Positions 52,933 through 62,533 of a DNA stretch of 64,000 nucleotides are shown here, in pieces. Origin of the DNA: Crenothrix sp043729335 (GTDB lineage Bacteria > Pseudomonadota > Gammaproteobacteria > Methylococcales > Methylomonadaceae); the NCBI RefSeq assembly GCF_043729335.1, contig NZ_JAYTLQ010000026.1, forward strand, positions 130,772 to 194,771, written 5' to 3'. Positions within the stretch are counted from its first letter, which is position 1, and the number at the start of each line of letters is the position of its first letter. The translations under genes were made by a program, and so were the position numbers. Below the pieces are notes generated by a model. It had not been told where the DNA came from. It made no database searches and saw nothing but the letters and a program-made list of their open reading frames with translations.

Positions 52933-54219
52933 TTACTGTTTTTTGAAGCGGGCATAATAAAAGCCATCCATACCTGATTCGCCACTGATAATTTGTTTGC
53001 CAACGGGTCGTATCATGCCCCAATCGGACAAAATTGGCCACTCAATGGCATCTGAGTGTGTGGCTAAAAATGCCGCCGCTTGCTGTTCATTTTCTGACTT
53101 AAGTATGGAGCACGTTGCATACAGCAGGGTTCCACCGATAGCGAGCATTGACCACGCGGCTTCGAGCAGGTTTTTTTGTAAGACCTGTAATTGCGCAATA
53201 TCTTCAACTCTTCGCAGCAATTTAATATCAGGATGACGGCGAATAACGCCCAGTGCCGAGCAAGGGGCATCTAATAAAATACGCTGAAACGGGATATTAT
53301 CCCACCAATCTTGTGGTGTTGCGGCATCTGCAACTATCTGGGTAGCCTGCAATTGCAAACGCTGCAAGTTTTCGCTAACGCGCACCATTCTGGAGTCATC
53401 AATATCAACAGCGATTAATTCTTTTAAATGCGGCTGGCTTTCCAAAATATGCGCGGTTTTGCCGCCTGGCGCAGCGCACAAATCCAATACCCGATCCCCC
53501 GTTTGTACATCCAGCAGTTCGGCAGCCAGTTGCGCGGCGCTGTCCTGCACTGAAATTAAGCCTTGTGCAAAGCCGGGTAGTAATTCTACCGCGACAGGTT
53601 TATGCAAGATAATGGCGCTTGCGCACTGTGGCGGCGCAGTGCCAGAAATATCGTGTTGGTTCAGTTGCTGTAAGTAATTGTCACGGCTGATTTTTGACAG
53701 ATTAACCCGCAGGCTCATAGGCGGTTGCAGGTTGTTTTGAGCAAAAATCTGTGCCGATTGTTCAGGCCAGCTTTGGCTAATCTGTTCAATCAGCCAATCA
53801 GGGTGGCTGGTTGCCGCTGATAAAGTGTTATCGGCAGCAGCTTCCAGTTCGGTTTGTTTTCTCAGGTAGTTTCTAAGCAGTGCATTGATAAGACCTTTTG
53901 CCCAGGCTTTTTTGCCGACCGCTGCCACTGTCTCAGATATTGCCGCATAAGGTTTTACCCGCATAAAGCCCAGTTGATACAGCCCCACCAACGCTAAGGC
54001 TTTGATGCTGGTATCTTTTAACGGCTTATCGAGTAATTGGCTGAGAATGAAATCCAGTCGGTAATAATACCGGCACACACCATAACAAATGGCTTGTACA
54101 AAAGCGCGATCTTTGCTGGATTCGATGGTTTGCAAAGCTGAGTCCAAGGCCATTGTTAGCGATTGTCCTTCGTCTATTATGGAAGACAAAACTTGTGCAG
54201 CAACGCGGCGTGTATTCAC
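52933..54219 (-). CDS. rsmB: 16S rRNA (cytosine-967-C5)-methyltransferase RsmB
   Basis: The 428-residue enzyme has an N-terminal NusB-like RNA-binding domain (RRVAAQVLSSIIDEGQSL). The Rossmann methyltransferase follows: VLDLCAAPGGKTAH for SAM, DAPCSALGVIRRHPD, and YATCSILKSENE with the catalytic Cys. It starts at GTG 8 bp after fmt, the usual fmt-rsmB arrangement. Confidence 0.96.
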   Translation of the reverse strand: MNTRRVAAQVLSSIIDEGQSLTMALDSALQTIESSKDRAFVQAICYGVCRYYYRLDFILSQLLDKPLKDTSIKALALVGLYQLGFMRVKPYAAISETVAAVGKKAWAKGLINALLRNYLRKQTELEAAADNTLSAATSHPDWLIEQISQSWPEQSAQIFAQNNLQPPMSLRVNLSKISRDNYLQQLNQHDISGTAPPQCASAIILHKPVAVELLPGFAQGLISVQDSAAQLAAELLDVQTGDRVLDLCAAPGGKTAHILESQPHLKELIAVDIDDSRMVRVSENLQRLQLQATQIVADAATPQDWWDNIPFQRILLDAPCSALGVIRRHPDIKLLRRVEDIAQLQVLQKNLLEAAWSMLAIGGTLLYATCSILKSENEQQAAAFLATHSDAIEWPILSDWGMIRPVGKQIISGESGMDGFYYARFKKQ

Positions 54220-54226
54220 TGATTAT

Positions 54227-55150
54227 TCAACCTAATATCAAATCATTAACAGAGTGGGCATTCAGAAAAGCATGAATGGGCAGGCGCTTGCCGCCGGGTA
54301 ATTGCACTTCTAATATACGCAGCCGACCTTGTCCTGTCGCCACGTCCATCTGCTTGTGTGTGGCGCTAACGGTGCCGGGTGGCTCTTTTGTGTGTGCATC
54401 CAAGACTTCGGCTTGCCAAATCCTTAAGACATTACCCTGGTATAGCGTTTGCGCAACTGGCCAGGCATTTAAGCCTCTTATTTTTCGGCCAATATCCTGA
54501 GCCGATGTTGACCAGTCTATGACAGCTTCCTGCTTGGATAATTTCTCTGCATAGGTAACTAGCGATTCATCCTGTTTTTCGGGATGTAGCGTAGCGTTTT
54601 TTAGCTGTATCAATACCTTGGAAAGGCCAATAGCGCCTAATGTCGATAATTTATCGTGTAAATTACTGGCAGTATCCTGGTTATTTATCGCGTATTCTTC
54701 TTTATGCAGCATATCGCCAGCATCAAGTTTAAGCGCCACTTGCATAATGGTGACGCCGGTTTTGTCATCCCCAGCCATGAGTGCCCGTTGAATAGGCGCG
54801 GCACCGCGCCAGCGGGGTAACAATGAGCCATGCACATTCAAACAGCCTAATCTGGGCAAATCCAGCACCGTCTGCGGCAATATCATGCCATAAGCGACCA
54901 CAATAATAAGATCGGCATTAAATGCCGCCAGTTGCCCTAAATCGTCAGGATTTTTTAAAGACAGCGGTTGTAAAACCGGAATATTGGCCTGTAATGCCAG
55001 TTCTTTAACAGGGCTAGGCTGTAGTTTTTGGCCTCTGCCGGCAGGGCGATCCGGTTGGGTGTAAACTGCACAGACATCATGCTGGGAATCCAGCAACATT
55101 TGCAAGCTGGGTACGGCAAACGCGGGCGTACCCGCAAAAACAATTTTCAT
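54227..55150 (-). CDS. fmt: Methionyl-tRNA formyltransferase
   Basis: The 307-residue enzyme formylates initiator Met-tRNA using 10-formyl-THF. It has the N-terminal KIVFAGTPAFAVPSL, the catalytic LNVHGSLLPRWRGAAPIQ (Asn/His, with the following Asp in MQVALKLDAGDML) and the C-terminal OB-like domain. It overlaps def by 4 bp. Confidence 0.98.
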   Translation of the reverse strand: MKIVFAGTPAFAVPSLQMLLDSQHDVCAVYTQPDRPAGRGQKLQPSPVKELALQANIPVLQPLSLKNPDDLGQLAAFNADLIIVVAYGMILPQTVLDLPRLGCLNVHGSLLPRWRGAAPIQRALMAGDDKTGVTIMQVALKLDAGDMLHKEEYAINNQDTASNLHDKLSTLGAIGLSKVLIQLKNATLHPEKQDESLVTYAEKLSKQEAVIDWSTSAQDIGRKIRGLNAWPVAQTLYQGNVLRIWQAEVLDAHTKEPPGTVSATHKQMDVATGQGRLRILEVQLPGGKRLPIHAFLNAHSVNDLILG

Positions 55151-55659
55151 GATTTGACTTGATTCAGTTTATGAATTTTTTCCAACTTTGATTTAATGCG
55201 TTGTCGTTTTAATGAGGATATATAATCTACAAATAATTTGCCTTCCAGATGATCCAGTTCGTGCTGTATGCAAACCGCCAGTAAATCGCGGGCTTGCAGC
55301 TCAAAAGCTTTGCCATCCCTGTCTAATGCTTTTACTGTGATGTGTTCAGCGCGTTTAACTTTTTCGTAAAAGCCAGGCACAGAAAGACAGCCTTCTTCGG
55401 ATTCTTCAATGCCGTCTTTTTCAATAATTTCCGGATTAATGAAAAACAAAGGCTCATTTTTTTCTTCGCTAATATCGATAACGATGACCCGCTGCTGGAC
55501 ATTGACTTGGGTTGCAGCCAAGCCAACGCCACGCGCCTCATACATGGTTTCCAGCATGTCATCAGCCAGTTTTTTGATGGAATGATCGATTTTATGAACG
55601 ACCGCCGCTTTTTTACGCAAACGTTCATCAGGAAATTCGAGAATGGTTAAAATAGTCAA
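55147..55659 (-). CDS. def: Peptide deformylase
   Basis: Def removes the N-formyl group from nascent proteins and is metal-dependent. The TTG at 55659 is chosen: GGAGGAG lies at the right distance, and the resulting 170 residues match family length; the in-frame ATG at 55710 would add 17 unlike residues. Motifs are GVGLAATQVN (I), EEGCLSVPG (II, metal Cys) and QHELDHLEGKLF (III, metal His pair). Confidence 0.96.
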   Translation of the reverse strand: MTILTILEFPDERLRKKAAVVHKIDHSIKKLADDMLETMYEARGVGLAATQVNVQQRVIVIDISEEKNEPLFFINPEIIEKDGIEESEEGCLSVPGFYEKVKRAEHITVKALDRDGKAFELQARDLLAVCIQHELDHLEGKLFVDYISSLKRQRIKSKLEKIHKLNQVKS

Positions 55660-55757
55660 CGACACTCCTCCGTTAATATAATTGAATACTGGAATTCTAA
55701 CTGAATTCATCTAAACTTTGAATTCGCACACATTAAAAAGACCTCTCAGGACTCGAT

Positions 55758-56885
55758 ATGGCTTTTCCAACACCGATAAGATTACTTGTACCTTTGCTGT
55801 TTAGCATGAGCGTTTGGGCAGATGAAATACAGCTTAATCCCAATCATCCAGGCCAATATACCGTTGTTGAAGGCGATACTCTATGGGCTATTTCGGGGCA
55901 ATTTTTGCAACGCCCTTCGCAATGGCCGGAGCTGTGGAGTTACAATTCCCAAATACGCAACCCGCATCTTATCTATCCTGGCGATACCATATACTTTTCA
56001 ACGGTTGATGGTAAGCCTCGCCTTAGCTTTTCCAGGGACACACTGCAATACCAATCAGATCAAGCACGTTTTAATGACAACGCGGATTGTGGTATAGAAA
56101 ATGAAGATATTACCACTGGACGTACTAATTATGCGCTAGCGACCGGAAAATTATCACCGTGTGTTAGGGTAACTGACATTAAGAAAGCGGTTCAGCTTAT
56201 TGCCACCGATGAAATTGACCAGTTTTTGACGTCTCCGCGCGTAGTCGGCGCTAACGAGCTTAATAGCGCTCCGTACATTGTTGATCTGGCCGGTGAGCAT
56301 CTTATCGCGGGTACCGGTAATAAGCTTTACGTGCGCGGTATGGTACAGCCAAAAACCATGTCTTACACTATCTACAGACCCGGTGATGCCTATATTCGCC
56401 CCGGAAGCAAAGAAATTTTGGGTTACGAAGCTAAATATATCGGCAATGCCAGCTTGCAAGAGGAAGGCAATCCAGCCACTTTAATGATTACTAAAGCCAA
56501 TAGCGAAATTCGCATCGGCGATAGAATTATGGCCAATATTGAGGAAAATGTCAGTCTCAATTATTTTCCAAGGCCACCCGAACAAACCATAAATTCCAGT
56601 ATTATTAGCGTGCTAGGAGGGGTTTCGCAAATTGGTCGCTACAATGTGGTGGTGATCGATAGGGGAACAGATGAAGGGCTTTTGCCCGGTCATGAACTGG
56701 ATATTTACAAGCGCGGTAAAATTGCCCGAGATCCTTACAGCGTAATTAAAAACGATGTCGTCAAGCTGCCTGATGAGTTTGCCGGTACGTTGATGGTGTT
56801 CCGTCCCTTTGAGCATATCAGTTACGCCTTGGTGATGAAAGCTTCACAGGCCATACATGTACTTGATAAAGTACAGACCCCCTGA
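55758..56885 (+). CDS. LysM peptidoglycan-binding protein preceding dprA
   Basis: The 375-residue protein has a signal peptide (RLLVPLLFSMSVWA). A LysM domain at about residues 34-82 (YTVVEGDTLWAIS, IRNPHLIYPGDTIY) is followed by a long periplasmic region with a beta-rich repeat (DLAGEHLIAGTGNKLYVRG, VVVIDRGTDEGLLPGHELD). It is probably envelope-associated. It sits directly before dprA, divergent from def, as in many gammaproteobacteria. Confidence 0.92.
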   Translation: MAFPTPIRLLVPLLFSMSVWADEIQLNPNHPGQYTVVEGDTLWAISGQFLQRPSQWPELWSYNSQIRNPHLIYPGDTIYFSTVDGKPRLSFSRDTLQYQSDQARFNDNADCGIENEDITTGRTNYALATGKLSPCVRVTDIKKAVQLIATDEIDQFLTSPRVVGANELNSAPYIVDLAGEHLIAGTGNKLYVRGMVQPKTMSYTIYRPGDAYIRPGSKEILGYEAKYIGNASLQEEGNPATLMITKANSEIRIGDRIMANIEENVSLNYFPRPPEQTINSSIISVLGGVSQIGRYNVVVIDRGTDEGLLPGHELDIYKRGKIARDPYSVIKNDVVKLPDEFAGTLMVFRPFEHISYALVMKASQAIHVLDKVQTP

Positions 56886-56947
56886 GCACCTTCAACCAGC
56901 CTACCGAAGACATCAAATACTGGCTGGCGTTATTACGTACGCCAAGT

Positions 56948-57982
56948 GTGGGTTGCAAAACTTTTGTTAAGTTGTTGTTAACCCACACACCCGCTCAGTT
57001 ATTTGAAGAATCTGCCTCATCCCTCAGAGCCTTGCGCTTAAAAAGTGAAAGCATCGAAGCTATTCAAAAACCGGATTGGCCGCGTGTCGATTTGGATTTG
57101 CTGTGGTTAGAGGGTAAAAATAACAGTGTTATTACGCTTAATGATGCCAATTACCCCGCCCAACTCAAAGAAATTTTCGATCCACCCCCCCTCCTGTTTG
57201 TACGCGGCAAGCCAGAGCTGTTATCATGGCCACAAATAGCGATTGTCGGTAGCCGTAATCCATCGGCTTTAGGTCTTGAGACTGCTTTTGATTTTGCCAA
57301 GATACTCAGTCAGTGTGGCTTTGTTATTACCAGCGGCTTGGCGTTAGGCATAGATGCTGCCAGTCATCGGGGGGCGTTAAATGCCCAAGGTTTTACCATT
57401 GCTGTTGCAGGCACAGGGCTGGATCGCATTTATCCGGCTAAGCATAAAGATTTGGCGCTTGAGATTGTTAACACCGGCGCCATTATTTCAGAGTTTCCGC
57501 CTGGCACTGTTGCCAAAGCCAATCACTTTCCACGGCGTAATCGGATTATCAGTGGTTTATCGCAGGGCTTGTTAGTCGTTGAAGCCGCTAAGGGCAGTGG
57601 CTCTTTGATTACCGCACGGATGGCACTGGAACAAAATCGAGAGGTTTTTGCGATTCCAGGCTCAATTCATAACCCATTGGCACGTGGTTGTAACGCACTG
57701 ATTCGCGAAGGTGCGAAGCTTGTTGAGACCACTGAAGATATTCTTGAAGAATTAAATCATTATAATCATAGGCTTGATAAAATAGTGCCTTTTGCTTTGC
57801 AATCAACGCTTGACCTGGAGCAACAAACATTATTGAATCTCATCATGTTTGGTCCAACTTCTGTTGATAGTTTGGTTGAAAATACGGGTGAATCTGTAGA
57901 AGTGATCTCATCAATGCTGCTGATTTTGGAGCTGCAAGGTTATATAGAGGCAACCGCTGGTTGTTATATCCGCATAAAATAA
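56948..57982 (+). CDS. dprA: DNA processing protein DprA (Smf)
   Basis: DprA loads RecA onto incoming single-stranded DNA during transformation. The Rossmann-like core is clear: QIAIVGSRNPSALGLETA, SGLALGIDAASHRGAL, AGTGLDRIYPAKH, and PGTVAKANHFPRRNRIISGL. From the GTG at 56948 the protein has 344 residues, but coherent family sequence (IKYWLALLRTPSVG) extends upstream to about 56882. The only candidate there is a CTG overlapping the previous stop (CTGA). The true start is therefore probably upstream and non-canonical. The C-terminal winged-helix domain is present. Confidence 0.93.
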   Translation: MGCKTFVKLLLTHTPAQLFEESASSLRALRLKSESIEAIQKPDWPRVDLDLLWLEGKNNSVITLNDANYPAQLKEIFDPPPLLFVRGKPELLSWPQIAIVGSRNPSALGLETAFDFAKILSQCGFVITSGLALGIDAASHRGALNAQGFTIAVAGTGLDRIYPAKHKDLALEIVNTGAIISEFPPGTVAKANHFPRRNRIISGLSQGLLVVEAAKGSGSLITARMALEQNREVFAIPGSIHNPLARGCNALIREGAKLVETTEDILEELNHYNHRLDKIVPFALQSTLDLEQQTLLNLIMFGPTSVDSLVENTGESVEVISSMLLILELQGYIEATAGCYIRIK

Positions 57983-57988
57983 GCCGTA

Positions 57989-58465
57989 ATGACTCCTATG
58001 AAAGAAAATGTGTTTGATGTCCTGATGTATTTGTTTGAAAACTACATGGAGGATGAAGTGGAAATACTGCCGGACAGTGATGCGGTACGTACCGAATTGC
58101 TAGCTGCGGGCTTTGAGCAAATCGAAGTTAATAAAGCCTTTGATTGGCTAGAGTCATTGGGCTTTCAAGGTGCGATTAAACCCACTGTAGCACCGGCTTT
58201 TCGTATTTTTTGCGCAGAAGAAGTGGCTAAGCTGGATTTGGAATGCCGGGGCTTTATTATGTTTCTTGAGCAAAACGGTATCCTGAACGCGTGTAACCGG
58301 GAAATTGTTATTGATCGAGTGATGGCGTTGGGTAATGAGGAGATATCCATCGAAAAATTAAAATGGATAGTGCTTATGGTGTTATTAAGCCAGCCCGATG
58401 AAGAAATTGCTTTTTCCAGAATGGAAGATATTGTTTATGGCCTAGTACCTATTTACTTACACTAA
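57989..58465 (+). CDS. smg: Smg family protein
   Basis: The 158-residue protein belongs to the Smg (DUF494) family: KENVFDVLMYLFENYMEDE, then AFDWLESLGF and CRGFIMFLEQNGILN. The function is not established; it is always found next to dprA and topA. Translation could start at either of two in-frame ATGs (57989 or 57998). Confidence 0.96.
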   Translation: MTPMKENVFDVLMYLFENYMEDEVEILPDSDAVRTELLAAGFEQIEVNKAFDWLESLGFQGAIKPTVAPAFRIFCAEEVAKLDLECRGFIMFLEQNGILNACNREIVIDRVMALGNEEISIEKLKWIVLMVLLSQPDEEIAFSRMEDIVYGLVPIYLH

Positions 58466-58493
58466 CTACTGACCTTCTAGTACTATCGAATAA

Positions 58494-60800
58494 ATGAGTA
58501 AAAATCTTGTTATTGTAGAATCACCCGCCAAAGCCAAAACCATTGAGAAATATTTGGGGCCTGATTTTCAGGTTTTAGCTTCTTACGGCCATGTGCGCGA
58601 CCTTGTTCCCAAAGAGGGCGCTGTGGATCCAAACAATGATTTCGCCATGAAGTATGAAATTATTGATCGCAACCAAAAGCACGTACAGGCTATTACCAAA
58701 GCGCTTAAAGGTGCCGATACATTATATCTGGCTACCGATCCTGACAGGGAAGGCGAGGCGATTTCCTGGCATTTGTACGAGCTGCTTAACGAAAAAAATC
58801 AGCTAAAAAACAAAACAGTACATCGGGTTGCTTTTCATGAGATCACCAAAAAAGCGGTGACGGAGGCCATTGCACACCCTGAAGAACTGGCTATTAATCT
58901 CATCAATGCCCAGCAAGCACGTCGCGCACTGGATTATTTGGTGGGCTTTAATCTGTCGCCGTTACTGTGGAAAAAAATTCGCAGGGGTTTATCGGCAGGT
59001 CGCGTACAAAGCCCTGCATTACGCATGATTGTTGAACGTGAGCTTGAAATTGAAGCGTTTAAAACCCGCGAATATTGGACAACTGATGCGTTATTAACGG
59101 CGCAAGAGCAAGGTTTTAAAGCCAAGCTTACCCATTACAATGGCGAAAAACTCAATCAGTTTAGTCTTAACACCCAGGATTTAGCAGAAGAAGCCAAGCA
59201 AACGCTCTTGCATGCCGCCGATGGCCAGTTGTTGGTTAGCGAGCTGGAAAAAAAGCAGCAAAAACGCAATCCTGCGCCACCTTTTATCACCTCTACGTTG
59301 CAGCAGGAAGCCTCGCGTAAACTCGGCTTTACGACTAAACGTACCATGATGGTCGCCCAGCAATTGTACGAAGGTATTGATATTGGCGGCGAAACTGCTG
59401 GCCTCATTACTTATATGCGTACCGATTCGGTAAACTTGTCTGCTGATGCCGTAACAGAAATGCGGACATTAATAGCGGAGATTTATGGCGCGAATAACGT
59501 ACCCAAAGAGCCTCGGCAATTTAAAACCAAATCTAAAAATGCCCAAGAAGCCCATGAGGCGATTCGACCGACTTATCCGCGTCATCTGCCTAGTCAGCTC
59601 AAAGATTATTTAACCGTTGAGCAGTTTAAACTGTATGAACTGATTTGGAAGCGCACGATTGCTTGCCAAATGATACATGCGACTTTGGATATGGTAGCTG
59701 TGGATTTAAGTTGTGACGGCGAAAAACATATTTTTAGGGCAACGGGATCTACCATTGCTATTCCTGGATTTATGACGGTGTATCTGGAAGGTAAGGATGA
59801 TACCAATGAATCTGATGATAAAGAGAACCTGTTGCCGTTTATGGAAGAGGGTCGTCCGGTTACGCTGCTGGACATTACCAGTACGCAGCATTTTACCGAA
59901 CCACCACCCCGTTATGGCGAAGCTAGTTTAGTCAAGTCTTTGGAAGAGCATGGCATAGGTCGGCCTTCAACGTATGCGTCGATTATTTCTACCTTACAAA
60001 ACCGTGAATACGTAACGCTGGAAACCAAGCGTTTTTATCCAACAGATGTCGGTAGAATCGTTAACAAATTTTTGACCGAGCATTTTACCAAGTACGTCGA
60101 TTACGATTTTACCGCCAATTTAGAAGATGAGCTGGATGCGGTTTCTCGAGGAGAAAAAGACTGGATTCCTTTAATGCACGAGTTCTGGACACCCTTTACC
60201 ACGCTGATTCATGAAAAAGAAGCCAGTGTTCAGCGAAAAGATGTTACGCAAGAAGTCATTGATGAAAAATGTCCTGAATGCGCGAGTCCGTTATCAATAC
60301 GTTTGGGTAGGAATGGTCGCTTTATAGGCTGCACACATTATCCTGAATGCTCGTATACTCGAAATTTAAATGACGATGCTAATGCAACCGAAGAGCCGGA
60401 AGTTTTAGAGGGTCGAACCTGTCCAAGCTGTGGATCGCCGTTGGTTTTTAAAATGGGACGCTATGGTAAATTTATAGGCTGTAGCGGATATCCTCAATGT
60501 AAGCATATCGAACCATTAGAAAAGCCACAAGATACGAATGTCGAATGCCCACAGTGTAAAAAAGGTAAGATTCTTAAACGTAAGTCACGCAATGGAAAAA
60601 TATTTTATTCTTGCTCGGAATATCCGAAATGTAGTTATGCTTTGTGGGATGCCCCTATAAAGGAAAATTGCCCAGAATGCGATTGGCCTATTTTGACAGT
60701 AAAAGAAACTAAAAAACGCGGTACAGAAAAGGTGTGCCCACAAAAAGACTGCAAATATGCAACGCCTTATGAAGGTGAGCTTGCGCATATAAATAGCTAA
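58494..60800 (+). CDS. topA: DNA topoisomerase I
   Basis: TopA relaxes negative supercoils. The 768-residue protein has an N-terminal TOPRIM (NLVIVESPAKAKTIEKYLG, DPDREGEAISWHL), the catalytic Tyr in LITYMRTDSVNLS, and RPSTYASIISTLQNR. Four C-terminal Cys-rich zinc ribbons follow (CPECASPLSIRLGRNGRFIGC, split here only in description: key CPEC, CPSCG, CPQC and CPECD). It ends the lysM-dprA-smg-topA run. Confidence 0.98.
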   Translation: MSKNLVIVESPAKAKTIEKYLGPDFQVLASYGHVRDLVPKEGAVDPNNDFAMKYEIIDRNQKHVQAITKALKGADTLYLATDPDREGEAISWHLYELLNEKNQLKNKTVHRVAFHEITKKAVTEAIAHPEELAINLINAQQARRALDYLVGFNLSPLLWKKIRRGLSAGRVQSPALRMIVERELEIEAFKTREYWTTDALLTAQEQGFKAKLTHYNGEKLNQFSLNTQDLAEEAKQTLLHAADGQLLVSELEKKQQKRNPAPPFITSTLQQEASRKLGFTTKRTMMVAQQLYEGIDIGGETAGLITYMRTDSVNLSADAVTEMRTLIAEIYGANNVPKEPRQFKTKSKNAQEAHEAIRPTYPRHLPSQLKDYLTVEQFKLYELIWKRTIACQMIHATLDMVAVDLSCDGEKHIFRATGSTIAIPGFMTVYLEGKDDTNESDDKENLLPFMEEGRPVTLLDITSTQHFTEPPPRYGEASLVKSLEEHGIGRPSTYASIISTLQNREYVTLETKRFYPTDVGRIVNKFLTEHFTKYVDYDFTANLEDELDAVSRGEKDWIPLMHEFWTPFTTLIHEKEASVQRKDVTQEVIDEKCPECASPLSIRLGRNGRFIGCTHYPECSYTRNLNDDANATEEPEVLEGRTCPSCGSPLVFKMGRYGKFIGCSGYPQCKHIEPLEKPQDTNVECPQCKKGKILKRKSRNGKIFYSCSEYPKCSYALWDAPIKENCPECDWPILTVKETKKRGTEKVCPQKDCKYATPYEGELAHINS

Positions 60801-60836
60801 GTTGTCAGTCAGCATCGAAAAGGGACTAAATAACTT

Positions 60837-61262
60837 TTACTGAGTAGTGACCATCCAAATCCAAAATAGCAGATAAAACAGCGAGGTGTTTATTGTAGGT
60901 TGCCGGTGCTTGTGATTTTTCGGCTTGAGAGTGTCGCGGATAAGTTCCGGTGTAATATCGGAAAGTAAGGTTTTGCCTAAGCGTTGCCCCCACCATAAAA
61001 CTAATCGTACACGGTCATGGTCTTTGCCAGTCCACCAGCGCATGTATTCATCAGCTAAGCGAGTGAATTTTATAGCGCAGGGCTTAATGCCTTTGGCTTC
61101 GTATTCCTGGGCATTCAAAACAGCACGATTACCCCGGGTACGGGCATCTTGCTTGGGTCTGAATGTTTTGGTTTTGATTCCCTTACCAGATTTGGTAAGA
61201 ATTGTGCGGTAACGGGTTTCGCCGTTTTTTAGGTCAACTTTGATAATGTGGAAATTCAGCAT
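60837..61262 (-). pseudogene. Tyrosine integrase, N-terminal fragment
   Basis: The 141-residue product has the arm-binding and SAM-like N-terminal domains of phage-type integrases (YRTILTKSGKGIKTKTFRPK, LADEYMRWWTGKDHDRVRLV, LLSDITPELIRDTL). It then runs into TINTSLFYLLFWIW and stops. The catalytic domain with its Arg-His-Arg-Tyr residues is absent. The 3' end is 36 bp from topA, so most of the integrase was lost in a deletion. Its 5' end faces the tRNA fragment 126 bp away. Confidence 0.8.
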
Positions 61263-61387
61263 CTGCGTATCCTCAATTTTGAGGGTAAAAACAAGACTAC
61301 TATTAAAATCACTGTAGTCGATGGTTTTAGTACACAGTTACTAAAGCTTTTTTAGCCTTAAAAAGACATTTAATTCAACAAGTTAAT

Positions 61388-61435
61388 TGGTGGGTCGCAT
61401 GCGATTCGAACGCATGACCATCGCATTAAAAGTGC
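61388..61435 (-). other. tRNA-Lys 3'-half fragment, probable attachment-site scar
   Basis: Read on the minus strand, this is the 3' part of a tRNA: anticodon loop cTTTTaa, variable region, a perfect 5-bp T-arm (atgcg-ttcgaat-cgcat) and acceptor end gcgaccc plus acca. It matches tRNA-Lys(UUU). The D-arm and 5' acceptor half are absent, and pairing is lost within the anticodon stem, so it cannot form a tRNA. Integrases that target tRNA genes leave exactly this kind of duplicated 3' half. Confidence 0.75.
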
Positions 61436-61592
61436 TGTTGTTTTATATAACATATTGAATTAATTGGATTAAAATAAATAGCTCTCACGTTGCCATGCCT
61501 ATTTGTGTATATCCTTGCATATTCTGTTTACCCAATTTTTACCCGCCTATTTTCTTAGTTGTGCGACTCAAAACTCAGAGTGGCCAATGGAT

Positions 61593-61703
61593 TTATTGGC
61601 AGAATTTATTTGTTAACATGTCATAAGGTGTTTTCCCGTAGGAATTACAATGAGGGCGGTGAAGATCATAGCCGTTTCCCATTCCGCCAATTTTACTGAT
61701 AAA
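61593..61703 (-). pseudogene. Transposase C-terminal remnant (rve/DDE type)
   Basis: A reverse-strand frame ending at 61593 reads NGYDLHRPHCNSYGKTPYDM, followed by LTNKFCQ. Its YD.HRPH.....G.TPYDML pattern is the end of IS3/IS481-type transposases. The rest of the gene is not found. Confidence 0.5.
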
Positions 61704-62533
61704 TCGAAATCATTCCTGCACCCTAGCAGCGTTAAAACTCCTGTTCACCGGTTAGGGCGGGTGCTCTACGTTGTCCCCTTAAGCAGGGTACTCCCCGCAC
61801 CCTAACACATGTCACATTATCACTGTTTTGTCAATGAACTCTATTTCATAAAAATGCGGGTCTCGACCGTGATATGGAATAGCCGTAAATTTGACATTCT
61901 TTCAATTCTTTATGAGTGCAACATTTTAAATGAAAGAAGTAAAATTCCTCCTTTAAAACCGATTGATTTTTAATCTCGTGGGTTTAATTCCACCGCTGCT
62001 TGCGGCGGGGTAGTTTATTCAAAAACTTTCGGCTAAATTTGTGAATGGGCAAAAAGCCATCAATAGAGCATTTTTTGTTTCCAGATTACTTTTGGCCTGT
62101 GCCTCTGTATATTCAGTAGGATTTAAATCAAGCAAATAACTGGATAAGCACTGCAAAATATATCCAGATATTTTCAATAATTTTCTGGATAAAACAGTTC
62201 TGGCCTGAACTTTAGTAGTGCTCATTTCAAGTCTGCCGAAGACAGGAAGAGCCAGATAAATGTAGTGCTTGCCTGATGTGCAGCATTAGCCAATAATGGC
62301 TTAATACTTAAGCCACCTTCGTTTCTCATGACGATTCAGTTTAACCCGAACACTATAAACGTTGTTAACTCTGACACCTACCGGCATGGTTTAACAAATC
62401 AAACTTAGATTTTCATTGCATCAATAAGCGAAGCCGTGATCTGTCTAGTTTGCATTCAGAGTTTCCAAACTGCCTCTTAGGAAAGAACTACAAAATGGAT
62501 GTGATTTAAATAATTACACACTATGGTTAAACT
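61704..62533. other. Accessory non-coding stretch upstream of BREX
   Basis: The stretch contains an imperfect inverted repeat, gttagggcggg (61751-61761) with ccccgcaccctaac (61793-61806). It also contains a ccgc-tgctt-gcgg hairpin near 61992-62004 of a type common in dispersed repeats. A 68-codon reverse-strand frame (62019-62225) has no features that make it convincing. The BREX promoter is presumably in the last 300 bp, but no clear boxes are seen. Confidence 0.4.

Noticed and set aside
61751..61806. Imperfect inverted repeat GTTAGGG/CCCTAAC as an integron attC site
   Set aside because: The orientation is the reverse of attC (GTT outermost at the left and AAC at the right), and no cassette array or intI is seen.
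62019..62225. 68-codon reverse-strand frame as a BREX-associated gene
   Set aside because: No recognisable motif or good ribosome binding site; kept only as a low-confidence note in the spacer entry.
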